NCBI RefSeq assembly: GCF_000189635.1
Contig: NW_002475963.1
Coordinates: 62,001 to 126,000 of the forward strand
Origin: Tetrahymena thermophila SB210
Taxonomy: Eukaryota > Ciliophora > Oligohymenophorea > Hymenostomatida > Tetrahymenidae
Direction of reading: 5' to 3'
Length of the DNA stretch: 64,000 bases
The notes beneath the pieces are model-generated. The model saw only the letters and a list, made by a program, of their open reading frames with translations, was not told where the DNA came from and did no database searches. This document shows, piece after piece, positions 49,987 to 63,000 of this stretch. Both the position numbers and the translations under genes were made by a program. The stretch's first letter is position 1; every line of letters starts with the position of its first letter.

Positions 49987-50690
49987 AAAGCAATTAATTT
50001 GTGTTTGTCTAAGCTAAGATCTTCAAATTATATTGTTAACAAAAATTTAAAAATAATTTAAGATGTATAAAAAATTGAATTATACAAATGATAATAATAT
50101 TTTATAGTTCAGACTTATTTTATTAAAGTGCAATTAGTAATAAAATCTATTTTAATCATTAATTAAAATATATTCTTACAGACTATATAACAAGTAATAT
50201 ACTTTAGTAAATATTTTTGATAAATATCTATTCCGATATTGTATTTAATTTTTATGTTGAATCGTTATGTATGTCTTCTAGTTCTTGTTCTTCTTAATTT
50301 GTTTTAATCTGTCTTACCTTAGTTAGTTCTTGATTTTAATTTTAATATGTTGCCACTCATCCTACTTTTGATCGTGTTAATTATGGTTTCTAAACAAGGC
50401 AAGATTCACATTAAATATATTAAAATGTAAAATCTTGTGTCCATAAGTAATCAATTATTTTAATGTAAAATTAATTGAAATATTAAAACTAAAAAATTTT
50501 AAAAATTGTTGATTTTATTAATTTTTAATTATAAGTTAGTTATTTAAAAAATCCTTTAAGGAATTCTAATAATATTTTTTCTTTAATATAAAACAAGAAT
50601 TACTCAAAAGTGTAATATAATAAATATAAAATAACTCTTTTAGTACTTAATAAATTTTATATAATAGGCATTATCAATAATTTTTAAGAT
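49987..50690. other. Convergent intergenic region
   Basis: AT-rich spacer of 700 bp; 3' UTRs expected, nothing specific seen. Confidence 0.55.
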
Positions 50691-53600
50691 TCACTTGAAT
50701 GGGGTACTTCTTACTTCGAATTGCTCTTCATCCAAGTTATCATCTTCATCACTTAGTACAGAGTCTTCAGTGAATTTGTGTGCCCTAAAATGAGGGGAGC
50801 TTTTAATTAGTTCTGAATACTTGTTAAAATTGATTCTTTTTTGAGAAATCTAATTGTTTATGTGATCGTTGATCTAAGCTTCTATATTTGTGCTTACACA
50901 CCCATAATTATCAAGAAACCTTGAAAATGTTGAGTCTTTATCTTAATTTACTATTAGCTCTTCCTTATTAGAGTTAGGGGATACTTCAACTGTATTATTA
51001 ATTTATGTTTAAATGACATACTATTCTTCTTTAGAAGGATAATTATTATTTGATAACTCTTAATGCTACTGTTCAAATTATTATTGACTAAAAGATGCTA
51101 CAGTATTTACATAGTTTTCAGATTCTTTTTAGGAGTTTTAAATAAAATTTACTTCTTGATCTATAATTTCATTCTATTTAATATGAGGACTTATAATAGA
51201 TATTTGTATAATATCATTTTAAAGAACCTGCTCGTTTTGTTAGTTATTCATAGGAGTGAGTGATTGCTCAAGTTAATTCATATTTGTACAAAAGCTGCTA
51301 AAATTTTCATTATTTTTATTCAATACTAGATCTGAAAGATTTTATGCAATTTCTAAATGAATTTATTCTTAATTGCTAAAAACTAATTGAGATTCTTCAG
51401 TTTTAAAATTCTATTGTTGAGAGTCTAAATTATTCTCGTTGTTTTAACATTCTTAAGGATTTAACTTTTATTGGTTTGCTTAATGCGTCTCTTATTGATT
51501 TTCTTATGAAAGTGTTGGCTATGACTAATTTTTTTAAAGATTATTACTTTTTTTTTAGCAGTTTTAAGACAACCTGTTATAATTTTCATGAATTTTTTAA
51601 ATTATTTCTGAGTATTTAAGAGGTCTTTTTGATGCGTTAGATCCTAAACCAGAGTCTGTATCTTCATCGCCAGAAATATCATGCAACTAATTTATGTCTA
51701 AGATAATGTCTTCTTTTTAATCATTCTATTCTTCTTAACTTTCTTGATGTTGTATAGTATAGTTAGCATCAGAAAAGGAATCTTTTGCTATATTTTATAA
51801 TTACCTATATATTTTATCATCTTATGACTGTTGAATATTAATAGAAAATCCAAGCTATATTTCGTTCTTATTCATTTAAGGATAATTTAAAGTTGTAGAT
51901 TATATAAACTGGATATTTTTATCTTCATTTGCTTCATTTTGATTATTATTAAACGAGGGCTTGTATTCGTTTAGTATAGCTTTTTTATCAAATTAATTTA
52001 AAGTATTTTAGTCATTCATAAGTTACTAATTAAATTGGTTAGTATTTTAGGAGTAATAGCTTGTTTAGTCGTTATTCTAAGAAAATGATTCTCTATTTAT
52101 ATAATTTTAAACAATACTTGTTTCTATTAAATCATCAGAAAGTTTTATATTTTAAGAAAAAGAACTTATCAAATTTTGTCTATTTAAGTGAGTTAAGTTT
52201 TAGTTTTCTTTTTAAATCTGTATTTATTAATCACTGTTTGAGATCAAATCAATCTGGTTTATAGATGTCTCTCTTTTATTTCCATCTTGATATAATTCCT
52301 GCTTCTATTCTTACTACGTCAATAAATTGCTTTGACACAAAGGCTAAAGAGTACAGAACTATCCATCTTTAGATAAAGCTTACTCTTCTTATTTATAGCT
52401 TTTTATTTTAAATAGATTATTTGAATTTTAAATACTTTAACTATTTGGGTTATTTATCATTTGATCATTTGTGCTTGCTAAACCTGCTGCAACAGATACA
52501 GAATAAGATAAATCAACTCCTTCACTTATGCTTTTATCTTTAGCTATCTAATCTGAGTATTAATCTCCATAACTATGTACCGCTTAATTCTAATTTTGTA
52601 TAATACCATGATCATTCAATTAAAACTCTCCTGTCTGATTATTAGAAGAATAACTTTAATTACTTGATTATTTGAATTATGCTTTATTGATCAAATTTTC
52701 ACTTAAATTTATCTCATCAATAAGTTAGTTGTTATTTTCAGCTCTTAATAATTTATTTTAAATTTAATCGTTTTATTATAATTTTAAGTATGTAATATCC
52801 TGCAACTCACATCTCTCTCTAATAATTTTATTTTATTCAAATTATTTTGTTTGATTTTGGTTTGAGCCCTTTGCTAAATTGTCTAAATTTTATTTTACTG
52901 CTAAAGAATTTACTTTTTTAGCATTTCTTGGTTCTTATGGTACAAGATGAGAAGAAACAAGATTTTATTCCATTTTGTATTATTCTATCATCCATTAATA
53001 ATTATTTTTTATATCTTCAAATTTACTTGTTCCTTATTTTTTAAAATCTTCTTATTTGACTTATTTAAGATCTTAATTTTCTTATTAATCATTGTCTATA
53101 TTTTAAATTTATTGAGTATTATTTTACTGATTTATTTGAGATTATATTTTTTTTTCATAGTCGCTTAGACATTTAATTTCATCTTATGCAAAGTCGTTTT
53201 TTTAATTTGCTATACTTATTTCATTGTTTTAATGTTAAATTTGTATGGGAGACTAAAATAAATTCTAAGGAACAATTCCAGATATTTTTGAAGATTATTG
53301 GCAAGGCGATAGTAATTCAATATCCTGTTTTGAATCTCTTCCAGGAGTCAAATTCATTTCATTTTGTTCTATACTCATAATCTATTCAATAATAGTTTTT
53401 TCACAGTCTTTCCATCTTTGAAATTATACAGAAGAGTAAGATGGAGCATTTTCCCTTGTTACATCAGGCTTGTATATTTACTCAAAATGGTTTTCTACTG
53501 AAGAATATGGATTTTAGATATATTGGTTTTCATACATGATTGGGTAGTTTTATATATTTTTTAAAGAATTATTCTTTTTTATTAGAGGTGAAGAAATTGA

Positions 53601-56553
53601 ATTAGAAATAATAGGTTTGAATTGAGATTTATTACCAGAATTTTGTAAAGAAAAATTATTACTAATCTGCTGAAAATTTTAATTTTGTTAAGAAAAGCTA
53701 GATTAAATATTTTCATGGTTTTAAAATTAGTTTTAATTGTTGTTACCAAAATCGCTAGATTAAGGTAATTATTAACTTTCTTCTTGAACGTAGCTATTAT
53801 CAATATTTTACTTTTTTAAAGGAGATGGATTATTAACTTATGCTGAAAAGAATTATTATTATTATGAGTTCTGCTTAATATTTAATGTTGGTTAATTTTA
53901 TAATATAGTTTGATTAGACTAAGATGTAAAAACCTTGCTTGAAGTCATACTATTTGTCTATGATAAATTTCTTTTTTGGGTTTGATACTAGCTTTAATGA
54001 GACTAGTATGAAAGCATATTCTAATTGTTAACAAAATTGAATTAGTTTATATTTTGATTATTGCTCGATCTTGGGGAAATTACTAAGTTGTAGCTATTAT
54101 TATTTGTACTTGCTGTTTAAGGAGTAGAAGTAGCTGAAGCATATGAAGAGTTACCAAACATAGTTGTTCTCTTTTCTTAAACTACTAATGCATCTTTAAG
54201 TCCTTGCTAAAACAAAGCTGAAGCTTACTTCTTTTCAGCTAATTAATAAGTCTTAGAAAGACATAAAATCTAATTTGGTAGCTCATTTATAGTGTAAGTA
54301 TTTTTGGAAAGGTTTTAGTGATAAATTTAAATGATGTTATTGAACGGTTACTCCTCCATAAATTCTACAATTTGAATGCGGTTCTTTTTTACATCAAGCT
54401 CTGTAGATTGTATTTCATGATAAATTCGTTAAAGCTGATGTTCCTTTTCAGCAAACAAGCTTAAAGTTTTTACTTGAGCGTTTCGCAATTTTTCAATAGA
54501 TTCATTTAATTCTTGCTAAATAAATTACATTAAGTTTTATGCATTTTATTATAATTTGAGTTCTTAATTCTCATAGAATTTAGTAACTTCTTTTTTTCTT
54601 TGCGCAAGCTGATTCAAGCACGCTGCTGCTCGAGTATTGCTTAGATTTAGTTCCTAAGAAAAATTTTCTAAAATTTAAATTTTCCTCTATCTTGATTATT
54701 CATAATTGCTTTAATCTGAAAATTAAGGTAAAAACTGACTTTAAGAATCTTCATCAACTATTTATTCCTATTGCATTATCATCTACCTATTATCATCTTC
54801 CTTCTATAAGCTATTGTTATGATTAACTAAATTTTATTTTTTTAAATTATAACTTTTTATATTACTTAAAAATATTACTTGGATTAACTTGACTAATTGT
54901 AGCTATATCAGAATCCTTTTAATTACTGTCGCTCTATTCTTCTTATCCTTCTGAATCTTAGATGTTTTTTGATTGCTAATTGTTTTCTGAATCATTAAAT
55001 ACTATAATTGCCCTATTAATATCTTGCTATTAGATATTAAATAAATCTTAGTCAGATGGACGTTAGCTTTCTCCTTCAAAAGTAAGCTTCGGACCTAAAT
55101 CTTGCCATTTTTAATCATCTTAGTTTTCTGAGTCATGAAAATTCCAAACTTACATTCTATTTTAATCTTACTTTGATTGTAATTAGATTTATTGATTTTA
55201 ACTAAAAAGATTTTAATTGCATCCATTTATTAATTAATGGTTAATTATGCTATCACTTAATATTCCATTATGATTCTAAATTTATTATTTAATTTGTACT
55301 TATTGATTTTTCTAACTCAGTTAATCAATTGCGATTTGATTAAGTTAAAGATTTCTCTAGCTATTATCTAAAGCATCATTTTAATAGCAATCAACACCCC
55401 CTAAAGTAGGTAAAAATATATTTTCCTTTTAATTTGAGCTATGCTTATTTGGCGACTCCTTCCTATCAAATTGAAAGTTTGGAGGAAACTCTAGTTATGA
55501 TATCTGCTTGTTGCTGTGCTATTTTTAATCTATCCTTGAGAAGTTTTCAAGTTATACATTTTTAAGTATGTGTGCAGATGAATCTTAGTCGTCATGAATT
55601 AATTATATTTCTTCTTATTAATTTTTCTACTAGTAATTAGATTGTTGGTTCTTTAATTATGATTGAGGTGTTTTTATATTAGGAATACAATCCATTTTCT
55701 ATCCTTGTTCCATCAACTTTATGGCACATTTAGAACAATAATATTTTGTATATTCTCCAGTATTATGAGTTATTTTGCTTTGGTATTTTGCGTTTTTCAT
55801 TTAGCATAGAGAACATTTAAAATTAATAAGTTCCTTCTATTAATTTTTCTGTTCATGAGAATGATTTTTAAGAGATTCATTGACAGTGTTCTTGTAGTTA
55901 AAAAATAATCTTTTTGGAGTATTTTAACTATTTTAATCATAATTATTGACAAGCAATCTTTAGGAAAGAGCTTTTTGAGTTGAGTCTTAATCATTTAAAT
56001 AAGGCTTTTTTTAACTAATTCTGATCTCTTGTTAAATATTTGAAAGATGATTATTAATGCTAACAAAACTGTTATCTTCAAGCATATTAGTTGTATTTAA
56101 AATCGTATTACTAACATTATTATTCTACTATTGATTCTAAGGATAATGAATTGTTTTACTTACATTTCTAATCTATTGTTATTGTAAATGAGGAAGGGGA
56201 GACAATGATGAATTGTTTCCAATTAAATTTTTCAAGGGTGTTAATGGCGTATAATTATATCTTGGAGTAGTTTAAGAGGGAGACTTATCTTTAATTTGTT
56301 GCTAGCCTTTTTGGATGCTTGATGTAGTTGAGTTTATTGTCTAATTACAAGATAAATTTGAATTTGGTTTAGTATTATTTTAAATATGAGATATTAACTA
56401 ATTTTAAGTTCCTAAAATATTTTATTTATTAGTCTTGGATATTTATATAAGATTGGATTTTTTATTTTTAGGATCTTTATCATTTCTTTGTTATATTTTT
56501 TGTATAATTTTAGAATACTATTGAGATATTTTCATAGTTTCAAAGCAATTCAT
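50691..56553 (-). CDS. Very large zinc-finger/coiled-coil protein
   Basis: With a single intron at 54827-54878 the frame from ATG 56553 to TGA 50691 is 1,937 codons. The first 200 residues are Asn/Gln/Ser-rich (MNCFETMKISQQYSKII). Around residues 235-290 two CxxC pairs (KCSLCQMKN and YYCSKCAIKL, about 22 residues apart) form a probable zinc-binding B-box-like or ribbon finger. After a long low-complexity linker, near residues 600-750, comes a TRIM-type coiled coil (NTRAAACLNQLAQRKKEV, LNESIEKLRNAQ, AEKEHQLQRIYHEIQ). The C-terminal 1,100 residues are Gln/Asn-rich with weak coiled-coil stretches and an acidic end (LSDEDDNLDEEQFEV). No RING is visible. A scaffold role is inferred; family membership beyond zinc plus coiled coil is uncertain. 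Confidence 0.75.
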
Positions 56554-59342
56554 TTTAAAAAAATTTTGCAATCAATTGTTTTTACTTCTAATTTCACTTG
56601 AATAATAAGATAGATATCTAATTTTTTATATAGTAAATTAACATTTGGATTGAATTAATGCATTTTTTTTGTAAATCAATATAATTTGTTAAGCATAAAA
56701 CCAATCCTTTAACAGTTCATTCATTAATTTCAAAATTTTGTTTTGTTTTTTCATTTCTTTTTAAATTTTTAAGAAATCGAAGTGAGTATTTTTTACATCT
56801 TTCATTAATCTATCTATATAGTACGAATAGCTCTTAAACTAATAAAGATAAATTTGATTTAAGAGTAGAATTTTTGCTTTAATTTAAATGCAAATTTAAT
56901 GAGTTTTAACTTAAATATTGTAATATTTTAAAATGTGTTTAAATCTGTTAAAAATAGATTCTATAATTCAATTTGTTTTGATCATAAATAAATTTTTGTT
57001 TGAATTGATTTCTATAGTATAAATTATATTCATTAAAATTAATAAAGTATTAATTTATTAATTATTTTCTATTTAGAAATTAGCCTAACTAAGGTCAAAC
57101 TGTCAATTTAATAGAAATAAATAATTATTTGAATTTAATTTTTTGTCTAAGCGCTGATTTAAATGTCTAATTTCTGATAAATTTGAAAGACTATAAAAAT
57201 AATAAATAATTTAAATGTAATATTATTTAAATAAATTAAAATGAATTTCGATTCAATTACTTATTATGTTTTATTTAAATTGTTTTTTATTTCATTTGAT
57301 AAAGATAATCAAGTAAGTAACAGTAATTTTTAAAATAACACCAATTATGTAAAAGATATATGATCATTTTTTCTGGTAGTATATCAAAAAAATTTTATTT
57401 ATTACCTTTTAAAAATATTTAATTTTATATAAAATACTATTTTATTTATATTTTGTTTAAGCAGTATTAAAAATATCTTGATATATATGATTTAATACCT
57501 AATTATAATATTTTATATTTCAGTTTATGTATAATCTTTTTTCAAACGACTCCCCATTTAATTTGTTTGCAATTTAAGTAAATTCAAAAAGAGATTCGTT
57601 AAAAATATCAGCCATCTAAAAAAATTTGAACAGATTTCATAAAAAGAATTAAATCAAATTGTAAGATAGTAAAATGGAACTAAATTTGATGGATTAAAAT
57701 AAAATATATTTAAAGGAGTAAAATATTTAATACCATCTCTGGATTATCACTTGAACTGAAAAAATTCTTAGATATTTAACAAATGCTTATTTTAGCCATT
57801 TTTAAAGTGATATGAATTGAGAGTACTTTTAAAAAAATTCAAATGTACAAAAGTATTTATATATTTTAACGATAAAAATGGAAATTAATTTAGCAGAAAT
57901 ATGTGATTTAAATTAAGGGAAGTGAGATAATTAATTTAAATCGCCCTTGTATTTATTTGAATATTTATTTAGACTTTACATTCAAATATTAATTAATATT
58001 CTGATTGATTTTTTATTTTATGGGGAATATCTAAGTATTTTGATATATTTCCAAAATTGCACCTAATTATTTTTGAATAATAAAGATTTTCTTAAATTAA
58101 AAGTATTCATTAATTTGAATAATAGTAAGTTACAATACCCATGAATAATTTATCAAAAAGAGTGCGTGAGTGTGATTGATGCTTAAAATAAAGAAAGCTT
58201 AATTCAAGTATTTAAATTATTTAACAATTATAGTATCTAAAAATTTATTGAGAAATTCAAAAAATTGCAAATATGAAAATTGTGCTTATAGTAAGAAATT
58301 CAAAAATTATGTGATTAATAAAAGAGTTGATTTTTATTTTTGAAAAATAAAGCAACAATTTTCAATATTTAGAAATATATTTTTTGAAGTTTGAATGCTG
58401 CTAGAAAAATATTAAGAATTCGTTATTTAATATTTGAATATTTGGTCAATTAGATAATATTCAAATTCAGGTCATTAACAGAAAACAATTTTTTTTCATA
58501 AAAAAATGCATTTAAATTTAGAAAATGTTTGTTGGAATTGTTATTGGTGGCAATTTGAACGATAATTAAAATTAAATGTAAAGGTGTTTACAAGCATATG
58601 TACATGTATTTAATAATTATCATTTGAATGAATATCTACTAACTTTATCTTTTTAAAGTCTTCTTTTAATTTGATTTTTTGATCAGCAAACAATCAATAA
58701 ATAAATAAATCAAACAATAAATAAATAAATACAAATAGTGTTTCAAACTATAATAACTAATGCATATATATATATGTATATATTTCAATTTGTTTATTTG
58801 GAAATAAAGCAAAAAATCGGTTGAAAAATGCTGTGTTTTTAATTAAATATTGTTAAAAAAGATTCAATTCAAAAAAAATAATGAAAAATAAATGAGAAAA
58901 TGCGATATAAATGAATAATTAAATTTAACAGTTGATTTTAATTGCTCATTCATATCCCGTTTGTTTGATTTTTTGTTTGTTTTATCTTTTGATTTGAGTA
59001 AAAATTTCAAATTTATATTTTTATGATAATGGGTATTTATTTGTTAAACAAAAAAAATTAAAAAAAGAATAAGAAAGCCTAATATCAATTATCAAATCAA
59101 ATAAAAAACAGTGAAAAAAAAAGTAATAATAATTAAACATACAAAATAATTACAATTAAAAAAACCCTTGCATAATACAAAGCAATCCTTTCAAAAGGAA
59201 ATAACCGTATTTAGCACTCCATCTTATCATCTAAAGCTTCCTTCTTTTACTCAATGAGTTTCTAATACAGAAAGACTAAATAAGTAATTTATATTTTCCA
59301 TTCACGTTGCCGTCCTTTTCTCGCTGCGCCAGTTGCTTTAAC
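56554..59342. other. Long divergent intergenic region
   Basis: About 2.8 kb of very AT-rich spacer between the divergent large gene and cyclin. A short AT dinucleotide run lies at about 58763-58785, and a striking GC-rich patch is at about 59300-59360 just at the cyclin 5' end. No RNA gene recognised. Confidence 0.5.
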
Positions 59343-61696
59343 ATGCGCAGGAGGGCAATAAATTAGTTCACAACTTACCACTTTTCTTTCTTTTAAATAT
59401 TAAATTAATTTTAATAAAAATAGCAACCATCATCATCTTTAGAAAGCTAAGGAAAGCACACTTATTTAGCTCATGGCAACAACAATTATTATAATAAAGA
59501 AAATATTTCCTACTAAACTTCCTAGCAATATAACTTATATCCCCTCAATAACTTCTATTAGCCACTTTAACAACATTAACCTTTGCAACAATAGCAAATA
59601 TTATAGCAATTACCAATCAGCAAAACTTCAAACAACAATTCTAACAATATATACCCTAACACTAGACGTTTCGGTCGTGACCTTTCTAATATTCAATAAG
59701 GCTAGGGAGCTAATATTTAACAGCATCAGTAAATTCTCAATAAAGTAATACATTAAAATATTTTGCTCTTATTTAGAGATTCATTCTTTCGTTGCCTTTC
59801 ATTTATAAAAATATTTCTTATTAATTTAATTTGAATATTTGATTTCAAGTCAATTCTACTTTATCTATCAATCTATCTATTTACTTATAAATATATATAT
59901 CTTTTCTTTATAAATACTTTGCTAATAAAAATTCTCCTTTAAAATTTTAGAAAAACAATAACAACAATAACGGATCCTTGACAAACTCAAGATGCACAAG
60001 CAGAGAATTGTCAGTTAATAATCGCAGATAAACTAGTTTTGTAACATAACAACAAGGAAATAATAAATTAAATAGTAGTGTTAATATGGTTTTAGAAAAA
60101 AGTGCTGGTACATCAAACAACAGTCGCTATAGAGGTGTTGTTCCTGCTGCTCGCCTAAATTAAGTTAACAATCCCAACAGTGGTCTTAAGATGGATGTTG
60201 AAAATTAAAGTAGCAACAATGTTTCTGTTTAAAATTTTTTTACTGAAAACAGCTTCTATTTCCCTATTCCTTCATCTACTCAAGCTAACTAATAAGTTTA
60301 AGGTTAATCTATACACACCACAATAAATACAAGCATAGGATAAAGTTTAATTAATTATAATTCTTAAACATCTGCCTCTCTATCTCAAGCTCCTTAAACA
60401 GACTATACAACTGAATACTTTAATTTTTTATAACAAATGGAGAATGGTCATTCCCAATAAAGTAATAACATACATGACCAACATAGCTAACAATAATAAA
60501 TTCAACACTAAGCTAATTCACAATAAAATTATTACAGCCAATAAAAATATACAAGTAGAAGAAACTATCCTGATAGCAGATCTTCTATGGAGCTTATCGA
60601 TTATAAATACATTAATAAGCCTGAGTATGTTCCTTAATATGCAAAAGAAATATTTGAATATTTAAGATCTAATGAGGTAATATTTTAAGTTCATTTTGTC
60701 TTTTATTGATTTTAGTGAACCTAAAGTATTTTTTAATCTTTATTGTAATAGCTTTTTATAATTCAATTACAATTAAAGATTAAAAACGACTGGGAAAACA
60801 ATCAATCAATGAATTTAAAGATTGTTTATTAATTTAGATAAATTATTTTTATTAAATCTAATTTTAATGTTTTGTATTAATAGGATAAACATATCTGCAA
60901 AACTTAATACTTTGAATAAGGTTGCTAGCCTGATTTAAATAGTAGAATGAGGACTATTCTAATTGACTGGCTTATAGATGTTCACCTAAAATTTGACTTA
61001 CTTCCTGAAACACTTTTCTTGACAGTAAACTTGATAGATAGGTATTTAGAGAAAGGACCAAAAGTTGATAAATCTAAATTTTAACTAGTTGGTATTGCTG
61101 CTCTCTTTATTGCTTGCAAATACGAAGAAATTTATCCACCTGAAGTAAAAGATTTCACTCATGTTTGTGATGACGCTTACACAAAACAAGAGCTCTTCGA
61201 ATATGAAGGTCTCATTCTTCAGGTACTTAACTTCAATATCACTACTCCTAGTGCTTTTAGATTTTTAGAGAGGTATGCTCGTATTGCTGAATTCGATTAA
61301 AAATAATTTTTGACTGCATTATACTTCCTAGAAATGGCTTTAGTTGATTACTAAGGAACTAAGTATACTCCTAGCCAACTTGCATGTGGATCTATTTTGA
61401 TTTCAAGCATAATTTACAACAAATAAGAAAGATGGAGCGAGGCTTTAATTCGTAACACTAAATACGAATAGCAATAACTTATTCCTGTTGTTGAAGAGTT
61501 ATGTGAGATTCATCGTAAGGCTGAACTTAGAGAAAAGTAAACTAAAGACAAAGATAAATAATTAAACGCAGTAAAAAGAAAATTTGCTCAACAGCGTTTT
61601 GAATCCGTCTATGCATATGTTGCTCTATTTTTCTAAAATACAAATAAAGCTGCCCAAACATATTAATAAAATAGTAACAATTTGATTAGCAACTGA
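59343..61696 (+). CDS. B-type mitotic cyclin
   Basis: 646-residue cyclin in three exons (introns 59745-59950 and 60677-60883, phase 0; all exons are multiples of three). The N-terminal 370 residues are Gln/Asn-rich and contain a KEN box (NKENIS, bases 59496-59504) and a degenerate destruction box RRFGRDLSN. The cyclin box begins after the second intron: [55 protein letters not shown], then TYKQEL-type segment [19 protein letters not shown] and a second fold ending [17 protein letters not shown]. It binds and activates a CDK to drive mitosis and is destroyed by the APC/C. The start at 59343 is the first in-frame ATG, but the frame is open further upstream, so an earlier exon is possible. Confidence 0.92.
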
Positions 61697-63000
61697 AATT
61701 AACCTTAAATTTCATGATTAAATTATCTCAACTGTAAATTCATATAAGAGTCAATTATAGTTTCAATTAATATTTAATTTAAAACCCTAATAATCTAATA
61801 ATAAACAAATAAACAGATTAAAAAATAAATATGTATCTATCATCAACGAGAGAAACCTGTTCAATATAAAAATTATAATAATTATCTTAATAAAATCAAT
61901 CAATCAATCTCTTTCTTATCTTAAATTAATTACTTTAGAATTATAGTTATCTTTATACCTAAATACTTACTTAACCAAAGTGTTAAAAAATTCAGAATTT
62001 TTCTGTATACACACATTAATTCATTCATTCATCCATAAATAAATTCATCCATCCATCCATCAATCAATCTATTAATAATTATTTTTCACCTTAATAATTG
62101 TTAGATAGTATTTAATAATTAATTACTATTTTATTAATCACCAACCAATTTTTTATTAATTTAAAGATGATTTGAAAGCAAATATTTAGCTATAAAAATG
62201 TTATTACAAGTGCCTTAAATTTCAAATAAATAAAAATATCAATATATATTGAAAATTTATTTGATTTATTGATTCGGTGCTGTAATTTCTAAATAAATTA
62301 ATTTATAAATAAATAAATTCCATATTTTAAATAATAAATAGCCTTTGAAAGAATATCATTTTAGTATATTTCAATAAATGCTAAATAAAAATTATCTTAA
62401 TATTTGCAAGAAAATATGTAAATAAAACATAATTAAATAAATACTATTTTAGGTATAAAAATTAATGCAAGAGTTTAATTAATTAATCTATTATAAAAAC
62501 TGTTAAAAATTGTTTATATTTTTACTAATTTGTCTATATTTTTAATCCTTTCGTTTCGAAATACATTTCTTTTTAAATAATTTTTTCAAAAGTTAGTTTT
62601 GTGTTAAAAAAATGGATGAAGAATATTCGATTAAGTTGAAAACTTATAATTTCAAAATTTGCAAATCTTTCTTTTCATATTTAAAAGTCAAATAATTTTA
62701 ATAGTTTGTAGCTAATTTTAAAAGATTGAGAATAATAGATGTAGTAGAAATTAACTTATAAATTAATTAATCAAATAGATATTTAGCTTATTTTAACTTT
62801 TTGTTTGGTCATAATTACCTTTAACGTTATTACAAAATCTATTTAATTATCTGAAAATAAATATTTTTTTAAAAATTGATCACCATAAATAATTAACTAA
62901 ATATATTGTTTACTTAAATAATTGTTGGTATCCAAAGAGTAATTATTTTTAAAAAATAATATATTAACATATAATCATATAAATAGCAGAATAGTGTATT
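61697..63000. other. Intergenic region with tetranucleotide repeats
   Basis: AT-rich spacer. ATTC/ATCC/ATCA-type tetranucleotide tract at about 62018-62072 and CAAT units near 61900. Nothing else recognised. Confidence 0.55.

Noticed and set aside
52061-53803. Multiple short open frames, both strands
   Set aside because: Other-frame shadows of the large minus-strand zinc/coiled-coil gene, which reads through continuously with TAA/TAG as Gln.
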